Source: Planctomycetes bacterium syqfu
GTDB taxonomy: Bacteria; Planctomycetota; Phycisphaerae; Phycisphaerales; Phycisphaeraceae
NCBI GenBank assembly: GCA_020974905.1
Contig: CP087563.1
Location: 930,001 to 994,000 of the forward strand
Direction of reading: 5' to 3'
Length of the DNA: 64,000 nt
Shown: positions 35,081 through 44,012 of the stretch, piece by piece
How positions within the stretch are numbered: position 1 is the first letter of the stretch
How the letters are laid out: each line of letters starts with the position of its first letter
The notes under the pieces: model-generated
Database searches by the model: none
Seen by the model: the letters and a program-made list of their open reading frames with translations, nothing else
What the model was told of the DNA's origin: nothing
Position numbers and translations under genes: made by a program

Positions 35081-36223
35081 ATGGATTCAGCACTAAAAAA
35101 TATCCGCCAAAAGGTTGAAAACCAGATTCGTCTCTCTGCAGAAGATGCCATGACGCTGCTGACCACGCCCGACATCTGGACGGTGTGTGAGCTTGCGGAC
35201 AGGGTCAAACGTCGCATGCATGGAGATCTGGTTTACTACAACATTAACCGTCATCTGAACTACACCAATCTCTGTGCGTTGTCATGCAAATTCTGTGCGT
35301 TTTATCGCAAGAAGGGACAGGAAGGCGCGTACGAGTATTCGGTTGACCAGATCAAAGCCGAAGCCATCAAAGCTTCCGAAGCCGGTGCAACCGAAATGCA
35401 CATCGTCGGCGGCCTGCATCCCTGGCTTCCTTTTGAGTACTACACGGACATGCTCAAGGCGATTCGTGAAGCGGCTCCGAAGTTGCACATCAAGGCGTTC
35501 ACCGCTGTGGAAATCGTGCACCTTGCTCGGATCAGTAAACGCCCCAATGACCTGCGTGCTGTGTTAAGTGATCTCAAAGAAGCGGGTCTTGGCTCATTGC
35601 CTGGCGGTGGCGCGGAAGTGTTTGATGACCGCGTGCATGATGAAGCTTTCAAAGGCAAGATCCGCAGCGACAAATGGATTGAAGTCCACGAAGTCGCCCA
35701 CGAGCTTGGCATCAAGACCAACGCAACCATTCTCTATGGCCATATCGAATCGCTGGAAGATCGCGTGCATCACCTGTGCATGCTCCGTGAAGCGCAGGAC
35801 AAGGCCATTGCCAATGATTTGCCGGGACGGTTCCAGACGGTGATCCCCCTGCCGTTTATTCCCGATGATTCGGAGTTGGAACACCTGCCGGGCCCATCGG
35901 GTTTGGAGAATCTGAAAATGTTGGCTGTCAGTCGCCTGATGCTCGACAACTTTGCCCACGTCAAATCGTTCTGGATCATGCAGACGCTGGAACTGAGTCA
36001 ACTCGCGTTGCAAGCCGGCGTCGATGACATCGATGGCACGGTGGTCTGGTATGACATCACCCACGTCGGCGGCGAACACACCCACCAGGAAGTCGGCGTC
36101 ACCGAACTGCGGACGGCAATCCGAGATGCAGGTTTAACGCCTGTCGAACGCGACACACTCTACCGTCGCGTCATCCGAGATGGTGCCCAATGGCATGTCG
36201 AAGATGCGCCGGTGGCGGTGTAA
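35081..36223 (+). CDS. mqnE: Aminofutalosine synthase (radical SAM)
   Basis: Radical-SAM enzyme of 380 residues in the futalosine route to menaquinone. The [4Fe-4S] motif C-x3-C-x2-C is in NLCALSCKFCAFYRK (about residues 63-77). MqnE-specific stretches: HIVGGLHPWLPFEYYTDMLK, LHIKAFTAVEIVHLARISKR, LGSLPGGGAEVFDDRVHDEA, and TNATILYGHIESLEDRVHHL. These separate it from MqnC and CofH. It indicates that this organism makes menaquinone without MenFDHCEB. The gene is divergent from the membrane-protein gene at 34209; upstream TATCAT lies 11 bp from the ATG, so the leader is very short. Confidence 0.92.
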   Translation: MDSALKNIRQKVENQIRLSAEDAMTLLTTPDIWTVCELADRVKRRMHGDLVYYNINRHLNYTNLCALSCKFCAFYRKKGQEGAYEYSVDQIKAEAIKASEAGATEMHIVGGLHPWLPFEYYTDMLKAIREAAPKLHIKAFTAVEIVHLARISKRPNDLRAVLSDLKEAGLGSLPGGGAEVFDDRVHDEAFKGKIRSDKWIEVHEVAHELGIKTNATILYGHIESLEDRVHHLCMLREAQDKAIANDLPGRFQTVIPLPFIPDDSELEHLPGPSGLENLKMLAVSRLMLDNFAHVKSFWIMQTLELSQLALQAGVDDIDGTVVWYDITHVGGEHTHQEVGVTELRTAIRDAGLTPVERDTLYRRVIRDGAQWHVEDAPVAV

Positions 36224-36259
36224 GGGCAAGTTGTAGACATCCGTGTTCAAGACAATTTT

Positions 36260-36287
36260 ACCACAGATGAACACAGATACACACAGA
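36260..36287 (+). repeat. CCACAGATGAACACAGAT arm
   Basis: Single arm of the repeat found as inverted pair at 15312-15415. Lies between mqnE and the MITE-like element. Confidence 0.6.
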
Positions 36288-36362
36288 TATCAAGACAGTT
36301 GATCACACAAAACAAAAGCCGTGTCGCTCCCGCGGCACGGGTTGCCTTGTGGTCTTGGTTTA

Positions 36363-36517
36363 GAGCACATCAAATCATTAATCTCCATGCCATCTCTTAT
36401 TTCGTCATTCCCGCGCAGGCGGGAATCCAGTGGCATTCTGTTGACGCTTGCAGTTCTCACTAGACTCCCGCCTGCGCGGGAGTGACGGAAAGTGGAGATT
36501 AATGATTTGACGTGCTC
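36363..36517. mobile_element. Palindromic MITE-like element, copy 7 (best preserved ends)
   Basis: A 155-bp element flanked by TA on both sides (36361-36362 and 36518-36519). Left TIR GAGCACATCAAATCATTAAT (continuing CTCCA) and right TIR TGGAGATTAATGATTTGACG (continuing TGCTC) match at 24 of 25 positions. Core arms GTCATTCCCGCGCAGGCGGG and CCCGCCTGCGCGGGAGTGAC. It has no open frame and is almost one continuous hairpin. Confidence 0.85.
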
Positions 36518-36544
36518 TAAACGTGATCATGTGATCAATCGACC

Positions 36545-36571
36545 CGTGACTCGGGAGAGTCACGACTTTTT
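36545..36571 (+). terminator. Terminator-like hairpin
   Basis: CGTGACT-cgggag-AGTCACG followed by ACTTTTT, between convergent mqnE and the M50 protease gene. Confidence 0.6.
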
Positions 36572-36587
36572 GCATGACGCACGAACT

Positions 36588-37496
36588 TCAATCATCCATG
36601 TACTTCTTCTTCTCATACCGACCGGGCTTAAAGACGTCGTCGTCACCGTCATTACCTGATGGGGAGGTCGGGGGGACATTGTTATCCTGACCACCAAACG
36701 GATTGCTGGCTGGGCCGCTTCCGGGGCTTCCGGGGTTCTGCTGTTCGTACATTTGGCGCATGCGTTCGTTCATGCGGTTTTGCATGTCATTCATGCCCTG
36801 CTGCATCTGTTCACCGAAGGCGAGCATGCGGGCGTGGGCATAGCCTTTGAGGGCCTGCATGAAGATGAAGACCGCCATGATCACCGTCCAGATACTTTGC
36901 ATGTAAAACAGACCGACACCGATCAGACACACGGCAGCGACCATGCCGATCGTAGCCACAAATTGCAGACTCTTGCGATACCCCACGAAAAACCAGAGGA
37001 TCGACTGGACAATCTGACCACCGTCCAACGGGTAGATCGGCAGGATATTAAACACCAGTAAAACAATATTGATCATCGCCAGATGTCGGATGACGGCTTG
37101 GGTGGCATTCTGTGGTGCGACATCCATCGGACCGCCCCACTGCATCCAAAGCAACGCGAACACCGGCACGAGGACAACGTTGACCAACGGCCCCGCAGCC
37201 ACCGACCAAAGCACCGGCCCCGGACGATGCGGTGGCTGGACATAAGCCACACCACCGAGCGGGAAAAGCACGATATGCTCGGCCTTCCCCTTGACGGATC
37301 GGCAGGCCAAAGCGTGCCCGAACTCATGTGTCAACACGATGAGAAACAGACCGACATATTCAGCAACAAACACAATCGGCGTCTCGCCTGAGATGCGATA
37401 GAAAATGAACGCAGCGATCAACCACGTCCAATGCAGGTACGCGGTGATGCCAAAAAGCGAGAAAAGCCGGAAACTTCCTTGAGGGCTTGGTAACAT
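36588..37496 (-). CDS. Site-2 protease family (M50) membrane metalloprotease
   Basis: A 302-residue intramembrane zinc protease. Active-site HEFGHA (H-E-x2-H) lies in the second hydrophobic segment (VLTHEFGHALACRSVKGKAE) and the third zinc ligand motif in FNILPIYPLDGGQIVQSILW. Membrane spans near residues 12-45, 48-65, 90-115, 135-160, 170-190 and 195-215; a Gln/Asn/Pro-rich cytoplasmic tail follows (GSGPASNPFGGQDNN). A -10-like TATACT ends 7 bp before ATG 37496, so the transcript may be leaderless. Probably cleaves membrane-anchored regulators; target unknown. Confidence 0.88.
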   Translation of the reverse strand: MLPSPQGSFRLFSLFGITAYLHWTWLIAAFIFYRISGETPIVFVAEYVGLFLIVLTHEFGHALACRSVKGKAEHIVLFPLGGVAYVQPPHRPGPVLWSVAAGPLVNVVLVPVFALLWMQWGGPMDVAPQNATQAVIRHLAMINIVLLVFNILPIYPLDGGQIVQSILWFFVGYRKSLQFVATIGMVAAVCLIGVGLFYMQSIWTVIMAVFIFMQALKGYAHARMLAFGEQMQQGMNDMQNRMNERMRQMYEQQNPGSPGSGPASNPFGGQDNNVPPTSPSGNDGDDDVFKPGRYEKKKYMDD

Positions 37497-37563
37497 GGCA
37501 TAGAGTATATGTCAGAATCAACGATGACGTGAAACCACCTCAAATCAGATGGGATCCACACAC

Positions 37564-38274
37564 ATGTCCGTCAAGCCTTCACAAACAGCCATCGTCACCG
37601 GCGCCGGGAGCGGCATCGGCCGCGCCCTTGCGACACAACTCAGCCAACTGGGTTATCACGTTGTCCTCGTCGGCCGTACCGAGTCCACCCTGCAAGAAAC
37701 TTCCCAACAACTCGAAGGACCGTTCAGCATTCATGTCACCGACGTGGCAGATGCCAAGGCCTGTCGTGATCTGGTCAAACAGGTGGCCGATCAATTGGGA
37801 CGTATCGACGTGCTTGCCAATGTCGCAGGGTTTGCACCGAGTCTGAATATCGACCAGGTCACCGCTGAACTCTGGCAGCAGACCATCGACACCAATCTCA
37901 GCAGCGTGGTGAATCTCACTGCAGCCTGTTGGCCGATTTTTGAAAAGCAGCAATCCGGGTTCGTCGGCAGCATCTCCTCGATGGCAAGCATTGACCCGTT
38001 CCCCGGATTCTCAATCTATGCAGCAGCTAAAGCGGGTGTGAATCTCTTTACACTTGTCACCGGCCGAGAAGGTAAAAAGATCGGCGTCCGTGCGATGGCT
38101 GTCGCTCCTGGCGCAGTCGAAACCGGCATGTTGCGAAAGCTCTTTGATGAGTCGGTGATCCCGGCCAGTGCGACACTCACACCTGAAGAAGTTGCTCAAG
38201 TGATTGTGGATTGCCTGGAGAACAAGATGGATTTTACGGTTGGCCAAACCATCGAATTACCGAGTCCTAAATGA
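37564..38274 (+). CDS. SDR family oxidoreductase
   Basis: Classical short-chain dehydrogenase of 236 residues. Cofactor loop TGAGSGIGRALATQLSQLGY (residues about 13-32), NVAGFAPS, and the catalytic Ser-Tyr-Lys set in SISSMASIDPFPGFSIYAAA followed by K. C-terminal NAD-binding loop AVAPGAVETGMLRKL. The substrate is not predictable. ATG 37564 is chosen over an in-frame ATG 37549; neither has a strong ribosome-binding site. Divergent from the M50 gene. Confidence 0.9.
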   Translation: MSVKPSQTAIVTGAGSGIGRALATQLSQLGYHVVLVGRTESTLQETSQQLEGPFSIHVTDVADAKACRDLVKQVADQLGRIDVLANVAGFAPSLNIDQVTAELWQQTIDTNLSSVVNLTAACWPIFEKQQSGFVGSISSMASIDPFPGFSIYAAAKAGVNLFTLVTGREGKKIGVRAMAVAPGAVETGMLRKLFDESVIPASATLTPEEVAQVIVDCLENKMDFTVGQTIELPSPK

Positions 38275-38321
38275 TCCTGTTTGATCACCTATTCCAACTT
38301 TCAAACTGTAATCACAAAGGC

Positions 38322-38792
38322 ATTTTTCATGCCAGGGAGCTTCGCCCCCCGGACCCCCTGTCGAGTTTGTAACACAATGACAAGATTAAAATCCGTCTTG
38401 CATTCAAATGATTGAAGACTGCGTTGCATTGGGGTTCCACCCCAAACCCCGCCAACGGGAAGCCGTTGGATCGCTGCCCCCGGAACTGGGGTTAATCGTG
38501 TGGTTCAGAAGGTGCATTTACAACACGTTAATCGGACGATGAACATGCCAAGCGTGTTGGGGCTCAGGCAGATATCCGATTAACCAGTTCAATTCACGAA
38601 CACCAGACAGCAAAGGCCCAGCCCTTCCTGGGGGACGTGATCCAGCGGCGGAACGCTGGCGGGGTTTGGGGCAGCGCCCCATCTCATCTCTGTCTTCAAT
38701 TCCATTAAATGCAACACAGCAACATCTCTTGCCCTAACGCAACAATCTCGACAGGGGGTCCGGGGGGCGAAGCTCCCTGGCTATGAATAAAA
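38322..38792. repeat. Giant imperfect palindrome (about 470 bp), copy B
   Basis: Same element as at 13048-13526 but in the opposite orientation: its centre reads CGTTAATCGGACGATGAACA, the reverse complement of copy A's centre. Ends CATGCCAGGGAGCTTCGCCC and GGGCGAAGCTCCCTGGCTATG-type (right end slightly altered). Arms of about 190 bp on both sides. It fills the gap between the SDR gene and the cytochrome gene. Confidence 0.8.
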
Positions 38793-38808
38793 ATCATCTT
38801 GAATGCGT

Positions 38809-39744
38809 TCATAACGAAAACAGTGATTCGCCGTAGACAAGCACGCCGCCGAAATGTCCGGTGGCCATCACCAATGCAATGAGGACCACCAGGCAGAATC
38901 GGAAGAACCGCCGGTCTTTGTTACTCAGTAGATCGACCCATAGCAACACCGGGGCTGCCAATGCGGTGAGGACACCTAACCAACGATGCAGACTGGCGGT
39001 CTCGGTGGTCATCTCAATGACATAGCCCTGCTCCATGGCAAAGACCCAGCCACTGATGGCAGACAATACGGCACCGGCAGTCCCCAAAAGCAGACAGAAT
39101 GTCACCGCGGATGTCATCCCCGTACGACGCTGCGTCAGACTGCATAACTCCGCCAAGCCGGCAGCGATGATCAGGGCGATGGGAAAGTGAATGACGATCG
39201 GGTGAATCTTGCCAATGAGATAGTAGATGGGCTGACGCTCACGCGGATGTTCATGCGAACCTTCGTTGGAATGACTGCTGGACGTCACAGGTTCAGTCGC
39301 GGCAACATCGGTTGACGGCGGTTGACCGATGGCAAAGGCGCCCTGCTTGATCCAGTCGCGCACCGCCTTGATCTCCTCAGCAGGCATCGGCGCGAACTTG
39401 GATTTCTCCGGCGGCATATCCCCCAGGTCAATCATCAAAAACAACTCGGAGTTGTCTGGATCGCCGGGGATGATCAGGTCCGGGTTCTTTGCCATCTTCG
39501 CCAAATCGGTGACGTAACCGAAATCACCCTTGGGTCGGGCGTTTTCAGCACCATGACACTCGGAGCAGCGTTGCTCCATGATCTGCGTGACATGGCTGAG
39601 CAACTGGACCTGCTGGACAGCGGCCTTGGAGGGTGGGAGTGTCTCGGCATCCTGTGTTTGAGCCTGCAAGGGCCCAATGACACCCAGCAGCCCCATGACG
39701 ATGGCTGTACCCCACACAAACATTCGACTTTTGCTTTGGTTCAT
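38809..39744 (-). CDS. Planctomycete-type cytochrome c domain fused to DUF2231-like membrane domain
   Basis: A 311-residue exported protein. N-terminal signal (VWGTAIVMGLLGVIGPLQAQ), then a PSCyt1-like domain with one heme motif, C-x2-C-H in EQRCSECHGAENARPKGDFG (about residues 56-75), and DMPPEKSKFAPMPAEEIKAV. After a Ser/His-rich linker, four membrane spans from IHPIVIHFPIALIIAAGLAE (about residue 183) to the end resemble DUF2231, whose conserved histidines may hold a heme b. This suggests a membrane electron-transfer unit. PSCyt1 domains are characteristic of Planctomycetes. Confidence 0.85.
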   Translation of the reverse strand: MNQSKSRMFVWGTAIVMGLLGVIGPLQAQTQDAETLPPSKAAVQQVQLLSHVTQIMEQRCSECHGAENARPKGDFGYVTDLAKMAKNPDLIIPGDPDNSELFLMIDLGDMPPEKSKFAPMPAEEIKAVRDWIKQGAFAIGQPPSTDVAATEPVTSSSHSNEGSHEHPRERQPIYYLIGKIHPIVIHFPIALIIAAGLAELCSLTQRRTGMTSAVTFCLLLGTAGAVLSAISGWVFAMEQGYVIEMTTETASLHRWLGVLTALAAPVLLWVDLLSNKDRRFFRFCLVVLIALVMATGHFGGVLVYGESLFSL

Positions 39745-39805
39745 CGTGTCTGCTGTATCCTCGGAATGTTGATGTCCAGTTTTGCTGACCGGACATGATG
39801 CTTAC

Positions 39806-40276
39806 TCACCCACGCAGTTCCTTGAGTTTGTCTTCGACCTCACGTGCGTGCCCCTGCGGGGTGACGGTTGGCCAATGGTAAGCAATCTTGCCCTGCGGGT
39901 CGATCAAAAAGGTTTGGCGGATGATGCCCATTTTCGAGACACCATCGCGGACTTTTTCACCCCACACGCCATAAGCCTTGATCATCTCCATGTTCACATC
40001 ACTGAGCAGGTCGATGGTGAGTTTGTACTTGACCATGAATTCCCGATGCGATTTGGGATCATCAGCACTGACACCAAGCACCTTGGCTTGAGCATGCATA
40101 AAGTCCTTGAGGGCTTCGGAAAATTCGCAGGCTTCGACGGTACAGCCGGGGGTATCGTCCTTGGGGTAGAAGTAGAGGATCAGCCAATTGTCTGCAAAAT
40201 CGCCCAGAGAGACGGGTTTTTCGTCCTGATTGGGTAAACAGAAATTGGGGGCCGGATCGCCAATGGAAAGACTCAT
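39806..40276 (-). CDS. bcp: Thioredoxin-dependent thiol peroxidase (BCP-type peroxiredoxin)
   Basis: A 156-residue atypical peroxiredoxin that reduces hydroperoxides using thioredoxin. Peroxidatic Cys in YPKDDTPGCTVEACEF (about residue 48) with the second Cys five residues later, the BCP/PrxQ pattern. FLIDPQGKIAYHWPTVTPQG is the usual C-terminal strand. The longer frame to 40531 overlaps the divergent permease gene; ATG 40276 with AGGGA upstream is the real start. Confidence 0.92.
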   Translation of the reverse strand: MSLSIGDPAPNFCLPNQDEKPVSLGDFADNWLILYFYPKDDTPGCTVEACEFSEALKDFMHAQAKVLGVSADDPKSHREFMVKYKLTIDLLSDVNMEMIKAYGVWGEKVRDGVSKMGIIRQTFLIDPQGKIAYHWPTVTPQGHAREVEDKLKELRG

Positions 40277-40310
40277 GAGGTGTCCCTTCTTTGAAATAGT
40301 TCTTCGTCGA

Positions 40311-40340
40311 TTGGCATCATTGTACACGACCGAATAATCT
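40311..40340 (+). promoter_or_regulatory. Promoter of the LptF/LptG permease pair
   Basis: TTGGCA (40311-40316), 18-bp spacer, TAATCT (40335-40340), 9 bp to ATG 40350. The leader would be at most a few bases. Confidence 0.5.
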
Positions 40341-40349
40341 ATTGGGTCT

Positions 40350-42053
40350 ATGCCGTGGACGTTATACCGACATATTCTCAAAGACCTCACGAAGCTGCTG
40401 ACGATGTCGCTTCTGGTACTGGTGCTAGTAATCGCCGTGGCGGTGGCCATTCGCCCGTTAACCAAGGGGCAACTCAGCGCTTTAACGCTCATCAAATTCA
40501 TTGGCTTAAGCGCCCCGACGATTCTGGACATCGCACTGCCGTTTGCGTCGGCATTTGCCAGTACGCTGGTGTTTCACCGGATGATCTCGGATAACGAAAT
40601 CATCGCCTGCCGCGCCAGTGGGATGAGTTTCAGGATGATCTTTGCACCGGTGGCCTTTCTTGGATTGTTGCTGACGGTGTTGATGTTCCTCTTGAGCAGT
40701 TGGGTGATCCCTGAATTTTCGCGTCTTGCTGCCAAGACCATTCAGACTGATGCCATCAAGGTGGTCATCAGTGAGTTACAGGAGAACCACGTCTTTAAGC
40801 AGGGTGACAATGTCATCTATGCCGACAAGGTTCAGGAGATGAAACTCGAAGACGGGGACCTGGGCACTGAAGGTCAGGACATCGAACACCTGCGGCTGGT
40901 CATGCTTCAAGGGGTCGCTTTTGGGCAACTCGATGACAACGGCCGTATCCGTCGCGAATCGACCACCGAACGCGCGGACCTGGTGATCTATCAGCAGGAC
41001 GATCAGACATGGGTGACCTTGCGACTGCATAACGCATCGGTTTACAGTGGGACACCCGAAGAGCCCTGGGGGACCACTGGCGAAGTGGAATATACCGTGC
41101 CGATCCCCAACCCCTTCCGCAATCGCCTGCGGTATCTCAGTGCAGCGGACTTGCGACGAATTGAAGCGTTCCCTGAGACCTTCAAGGACCTTAAAAGCCT
41201 GAAGATCGCGTTGTGTTCGCGCATGGCAGAACGCATCATTTACGATCAAATTCTCAATAAATTCAAACCGGCGGACGGCAGCAACGATGCCAACCACACC
41301 GGCACGTTCACCCTGCTTGGGATGACCGACGAATATCAGTATTTCATCCATGCTGCCGGCGCCCGACAGGTCGACGAACGCAACATCCAACTCATCGGCT
41401 CTGAATCCCAGCCCATCCAGATCGACTTTAATCGTTCAGGCTTACCGGCCACGCGAACCATCACCGATTCAGCTTTGCTGGTGCTCGACTTTGACGAAGA
41501 CCTGATGAACATGGAACTGCAACTTGGCAAAAGTGAAGTCACCGACCTGAGCAAGCGCGAAGGCTTTGTGACCCAGCATGCCAAGCTCCCCCCCATCAAG
41601 GCACTCCGCTGGCCAAGCACCCCGCAGGGCACGATCATGGAAGTGCTCATGGACCGCAACGTCTTTGAACTCGAGGAGGCGGTTCTTCAGCGGTACTCGG
41701 ATGACCCGATCATCATCGAAGCTGCACAGAAACTGCACACCGCCCTTTCGGAGATGGGCTGGGAGATCATGGCATTGCGTCACCAGCGTGCAGCATCGTC
41801 GATGGGGTGTTTCCTGATTCTGTTACTCGGTGCGATGATGACCTGCTACATGCAGGGCCGCACACCGTTGGTGATTTACTTCTGGAGTTTCGCGTTGGCA
41901 GCCATCGCAGTCATCATCACGCGGTCTTCAGAGAACATGATCAAGACCCAGGAACTGCCAATCTTCATCAGTGCTGCGATCATCTGGTCGGGCAACATGG
42001 TGACGTTGATCGTGTTGATGATTCTGGGTTCCAAACTTTCCAAACCAAGATAA
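40350..42053 (+). CDS. LptF/LptG family permease (YjgP/YjgQ), long form
   Basis: A 567-residue inner-membrane permease subunit of the lipopolysaccharide transport ABC machine. Three N-terminal spans (about 15-35, 52-75 and 97-120; LTMSLLVLVLVIAVAVAIRP at the start), a large periplasmic beta-jellyroll region with a ~200-residue extension compared with the usual ~360-residue family length, and three C-terminal spans (SSMGCFLILLLGAMMTCYMQ onwards). It begins a two-gene operon with a second family member 25 bp downstream, as expected for the LptF-LptG heterodimer. No LptB or LptC is in the window. Confidence 0.85.
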   Translation: MPWTLYRHILKDLTKLLTMSLLVLVLVIAVAVAIRPLTKGQLSALTLIKFIGLSAPTILDIALPFASAFASTLVFHRMISDNEIIACRASGMSFRMIFAPVAFLGLLLTVLMFLLSSWVIPEFSRLAAKTIQTDAIKVVISELQENHVFKQGDNVIYADKVQEMKLEDGDLGTEGQDIEHLRLVMLQGVAFGQLDDNGRIRRESTTERADLVIYQQDDQTWVTLRLHNASVYSGTPEEPWGTTGEVEYTVPIPNPFRNRLRYLSAADLRRIEAFPETFKDLKSLKIALCSRMAERIIYDQILNKFKPADGSNDANHTGTFTLLGMTDEYQYFIHAAGARQVDERNIQLIGSESQPIQIDFNRSGLPATRTITDSALLVLDFDEDLMNMELQLGKSEVTDLSKREGFVTQHAKLPPIKALRWPSTPQGTIMEVLMDRNVFELEEAVLQRYSDDPIIIEAAQKLHTALSEMGWEIMALRHQRAASSMGCFLILLLGAMMTCYMQGRTPLVIYFWSFALAAIAVIITRSSENMIKTQELPIFISAAIIWSGNMVTLIVLMILGSKLSKPR

Positions 42054-42078
42054 AGGACGTCGAAACAGGCAACGCAAC

Positions 42079-43197
42079 ATGAGCATCCTTGACCGTTACA
42101 TCATCAAGACCTACCTGCTGAACTTCGTCATTCTGTTGACGGTGTTGATGGCATTGTTTGTCGTCGGCGGAGTGCTCATCGACCTGGACGAATACGTCGC
42201 TGCTGGTGAAGTCTTTGCTGAACGTCAAGGCAGTGACAGCACGTTCATGTGGACCGTCTGGGCCATCATCGACTTTAACGGTCCGGTGCAGCTCATGCTC
42301 TACGCGTTCTTCTCCGGCCTGGTTTGTGTCGGGGCTGCCGGCTTCACACTCACCGGACTCACACGCACCCGTGAACTCACCGCCATGCTCTCCAGCGGGA
42401 TCAGCATGTACCGCATTGCCATGCCGATGCTCCTTGCGGGGTTCGGCCTGAACATGCTCGCGTCACTGGATCAGGAATTCATCCTGCCTTCCCTGGCACA
42501 CAAAGTTTCGCGGAACGTCTCGGAAATCAAGTCCACACGATCCAAAGCCCAACCCGTCTACTTCATGGCAGATGAGTCGGGCAGACTTTTCAGTGCGGGT
42601 AACTTCCAATTGGTCGACGGCGTGGGCCTACTCACCGACGTGACACTCATCGAACGTGACGCACGCGGGCAAGCTGTCCAGCGCATCATGGCATCACAGG
42701 CGATCTGGAACGAAGACCGCAACGGCTGGGAACTCACCGACGGTTATGCCCTGGTCCGCCCCACTGCCAACTCCGGTCAATCCGGTTCGATGCACAGCGT
42801 CGACTTTGTCCCTTCGACACTCAATCCCACCGTCGTCCGCGCGAGACTTGAATCCAATTATCTGAATATGCTCAGTGTCCGCAAGCTCCAAACACTGGCT
42901 GGCAACGAGCAGATCGACCGGGGCAAGGTCATCCAGATCATGCACGGCCGACTCAGCCAACTGGTGCTTAACATGCTGGTCCTGGCGATGGGTTTGACCT
43001 TCTTTCTCTCACGCGAACCCACCAGTGCCCTGACTGCTGCTGTCAAAGCCACCGGCTTGTGTATCGGCGCATGGTCCATGGGGTTGGTGATGCAGAATGC
43101 CGACGTCAGTTGGCTTAACCCGGTGGCCACGGCATGGCTCCCGGTGGTGATCTACATCCCTGTCACCGCAGTAACCTTGCAGATGCTCAAGACGTGA
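42079..43197 (+). CDS. LptF/LptG family permease (YjgP/YjgQ), standard length
   Basis: A 372-residue partner of the preceding permease. N-terminal MSILDRYIIKTYLLNFVILL is the family signature, with spans near 13-35, 68-90 and 100-122, a periplasmic domain, and C-terminal spans from QLVLNMLVLAMGLTFFLSRE. 25 bp behind the first permease gene. Its likely position in the complex is LptG. Supports an outer membrane with LPS-like lipid in this organism. Confidence 0.88.
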   Translation: MSILDRYIIKTYLLNFVILLTVLMALFVVGGVLIDLDEYVAAGEVFAERQGSDSTFMWTVWAIIDFNGPVQLMLYAFFSGLVCVGAAGFTLTGLTRTRELTAMLSSGISMYRIAMPMLLAGFGLNMLASLDQEFILPSLAHKVSRNVSEIKSTRSKAQPVYFMADESGRLFSAGNFQLVDGVGLLTDVTLIERDARGQAVQRIMASQAIWNEDRNGWELTDGYALVRPTANSGQSGSMHSVDFVPSTLNPTVVRARLESNYLNMLSVRKLQTLAGNEQIDRGKVIQIMHGRLSQLVLNMLVLAMGLTFFLSREPTSALTAAVKATGLCIGAWSMGLVMQNADVSWLNPVATAWLPVVIYIPVTAVTLQMLKT

Positions 43198-43198
43198 T

Positions 43199-43281
43199 AT
43201 TTCGGATTTCGGATTTCGGATTTCGGATTTCGGATTTCGGATTTCGTCCGAATCATACACCGCTTGCGGTTTAGCGCGACA
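43199..43281 (+). repeat. TTCGGAT tandem repeat joined to a hairpin repeat
   Basis: Six full copies of the 7-bp unit TTCGGAT (43201-43242) run directly into GGATTTCGTCCGAATCATAC, then CCGCTTGCGG, then TTTAGCGCG. The latter block recurs at 46133-46174 without the tandem array, which suggests that the array expanded from the first seven bases of the repeat. Confidence 0.85.
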
Positions 43282-43294
43282 CAACGACTTCAAA

Positions 43295-43927
43295 TTATTT
43301 CGCTGACGCTTTAACCATAAAACCCTCACCAGGCTCTTCCCATAACGCAACTGTTTTGGGATCTTTGAAAAAAACCTGAAGTTGTTCGGTGGTTCCCGTG
43401 AAAACACATTTATCATCAACTACTTGATATGGAACTGCCTTGGGATTGGCTTCGAGGAATTCTTCCAACTCTTTAATCTTCCATGCAGTCAATTGGAACT
43501 TCTCGTTTAGCTGAACCACCTTGTAAACAAAGTAGCCACGGATCATGAAAAACTCGGCAAGTTCCGCTGCTTTCTTGCTGTAGTTCTCCTCAAATTTTTC
43601 TTTATCCGGCCTGATTTGTAAATATAGTTGCTTATCCAACTCAATCAATTGAGCTTCAAAACCATCGCTTGATGGCTTGTCTCCCCGCTTGGTAATGGTC
43701 AAGAGATATTGATTCTCCCCATGTTTGGTAAAACGCCAACTCTCACGATGCTCGGTCTTGGCGTTTTTTTGATCCTCTGGTGAGATCGGCTGCACCCATG
43801 TCCCAAGCAATTGCTCCTTGAAGATGATGTCCTTGTCGGTCCCAAGACTGTTTAAAGCAAGGACACAACCACTACACATCAGGCAACTCATAGCAAACAG
43901 GACACAGGCGATGCGATGAAAATTCAT
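43295..43927 (-). CDS. Hypothetical lipoprotein
   Basis: A 210-residue protein with a lipoprotein signal: MNFHRIACVLFAMSCLMCSG then Cys21 (lipobox MCSGC). The mature part is charged, with EHRESWRFTKHGENQYLLTI near residue 58 and GYFVYKVVQLNEKFQLTAWK near 130, a fold of alternating strands seen in many small planctomycete lipoproteins but not assigned to a family. Short internal patterns suggest a lipocalin-like barrel; low certainty. Confidence 0.7.
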   Translation of the reverse strand: MNFHRIACVLFAMSCLMCSGCVLALNSLGTDKDIIFKEQLLGTWVQPISPEDQKNAKTEHRESWRFTKHGENQYLLTITKRGDKPSSDGFEAQLIELDKQLYLQIRPDKEKFEENYSKKAAELAEFFMIRGYFVYKVVQLNEKFQLTAWKIKELEEFLEANPKAVPYQVVDDKCVFTGTTEQLQVFFKDPKTVALWEEPGEGFMVKASAK

Positions 43928-44012
43928 TGTGATACTCCGGAAAATAGTTTGGGGTGGATATGTGGATTGTGCGGTCGTTTGTGATTCAAGTCAATGGATA
44001 CATTGTCACCCG

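Noticed and set aside
43201-43245. Possible CRISPR-like direct repeats
   Set aside because: The units are 7 bp and contiguous with no spacers: a simple tandem repeat.
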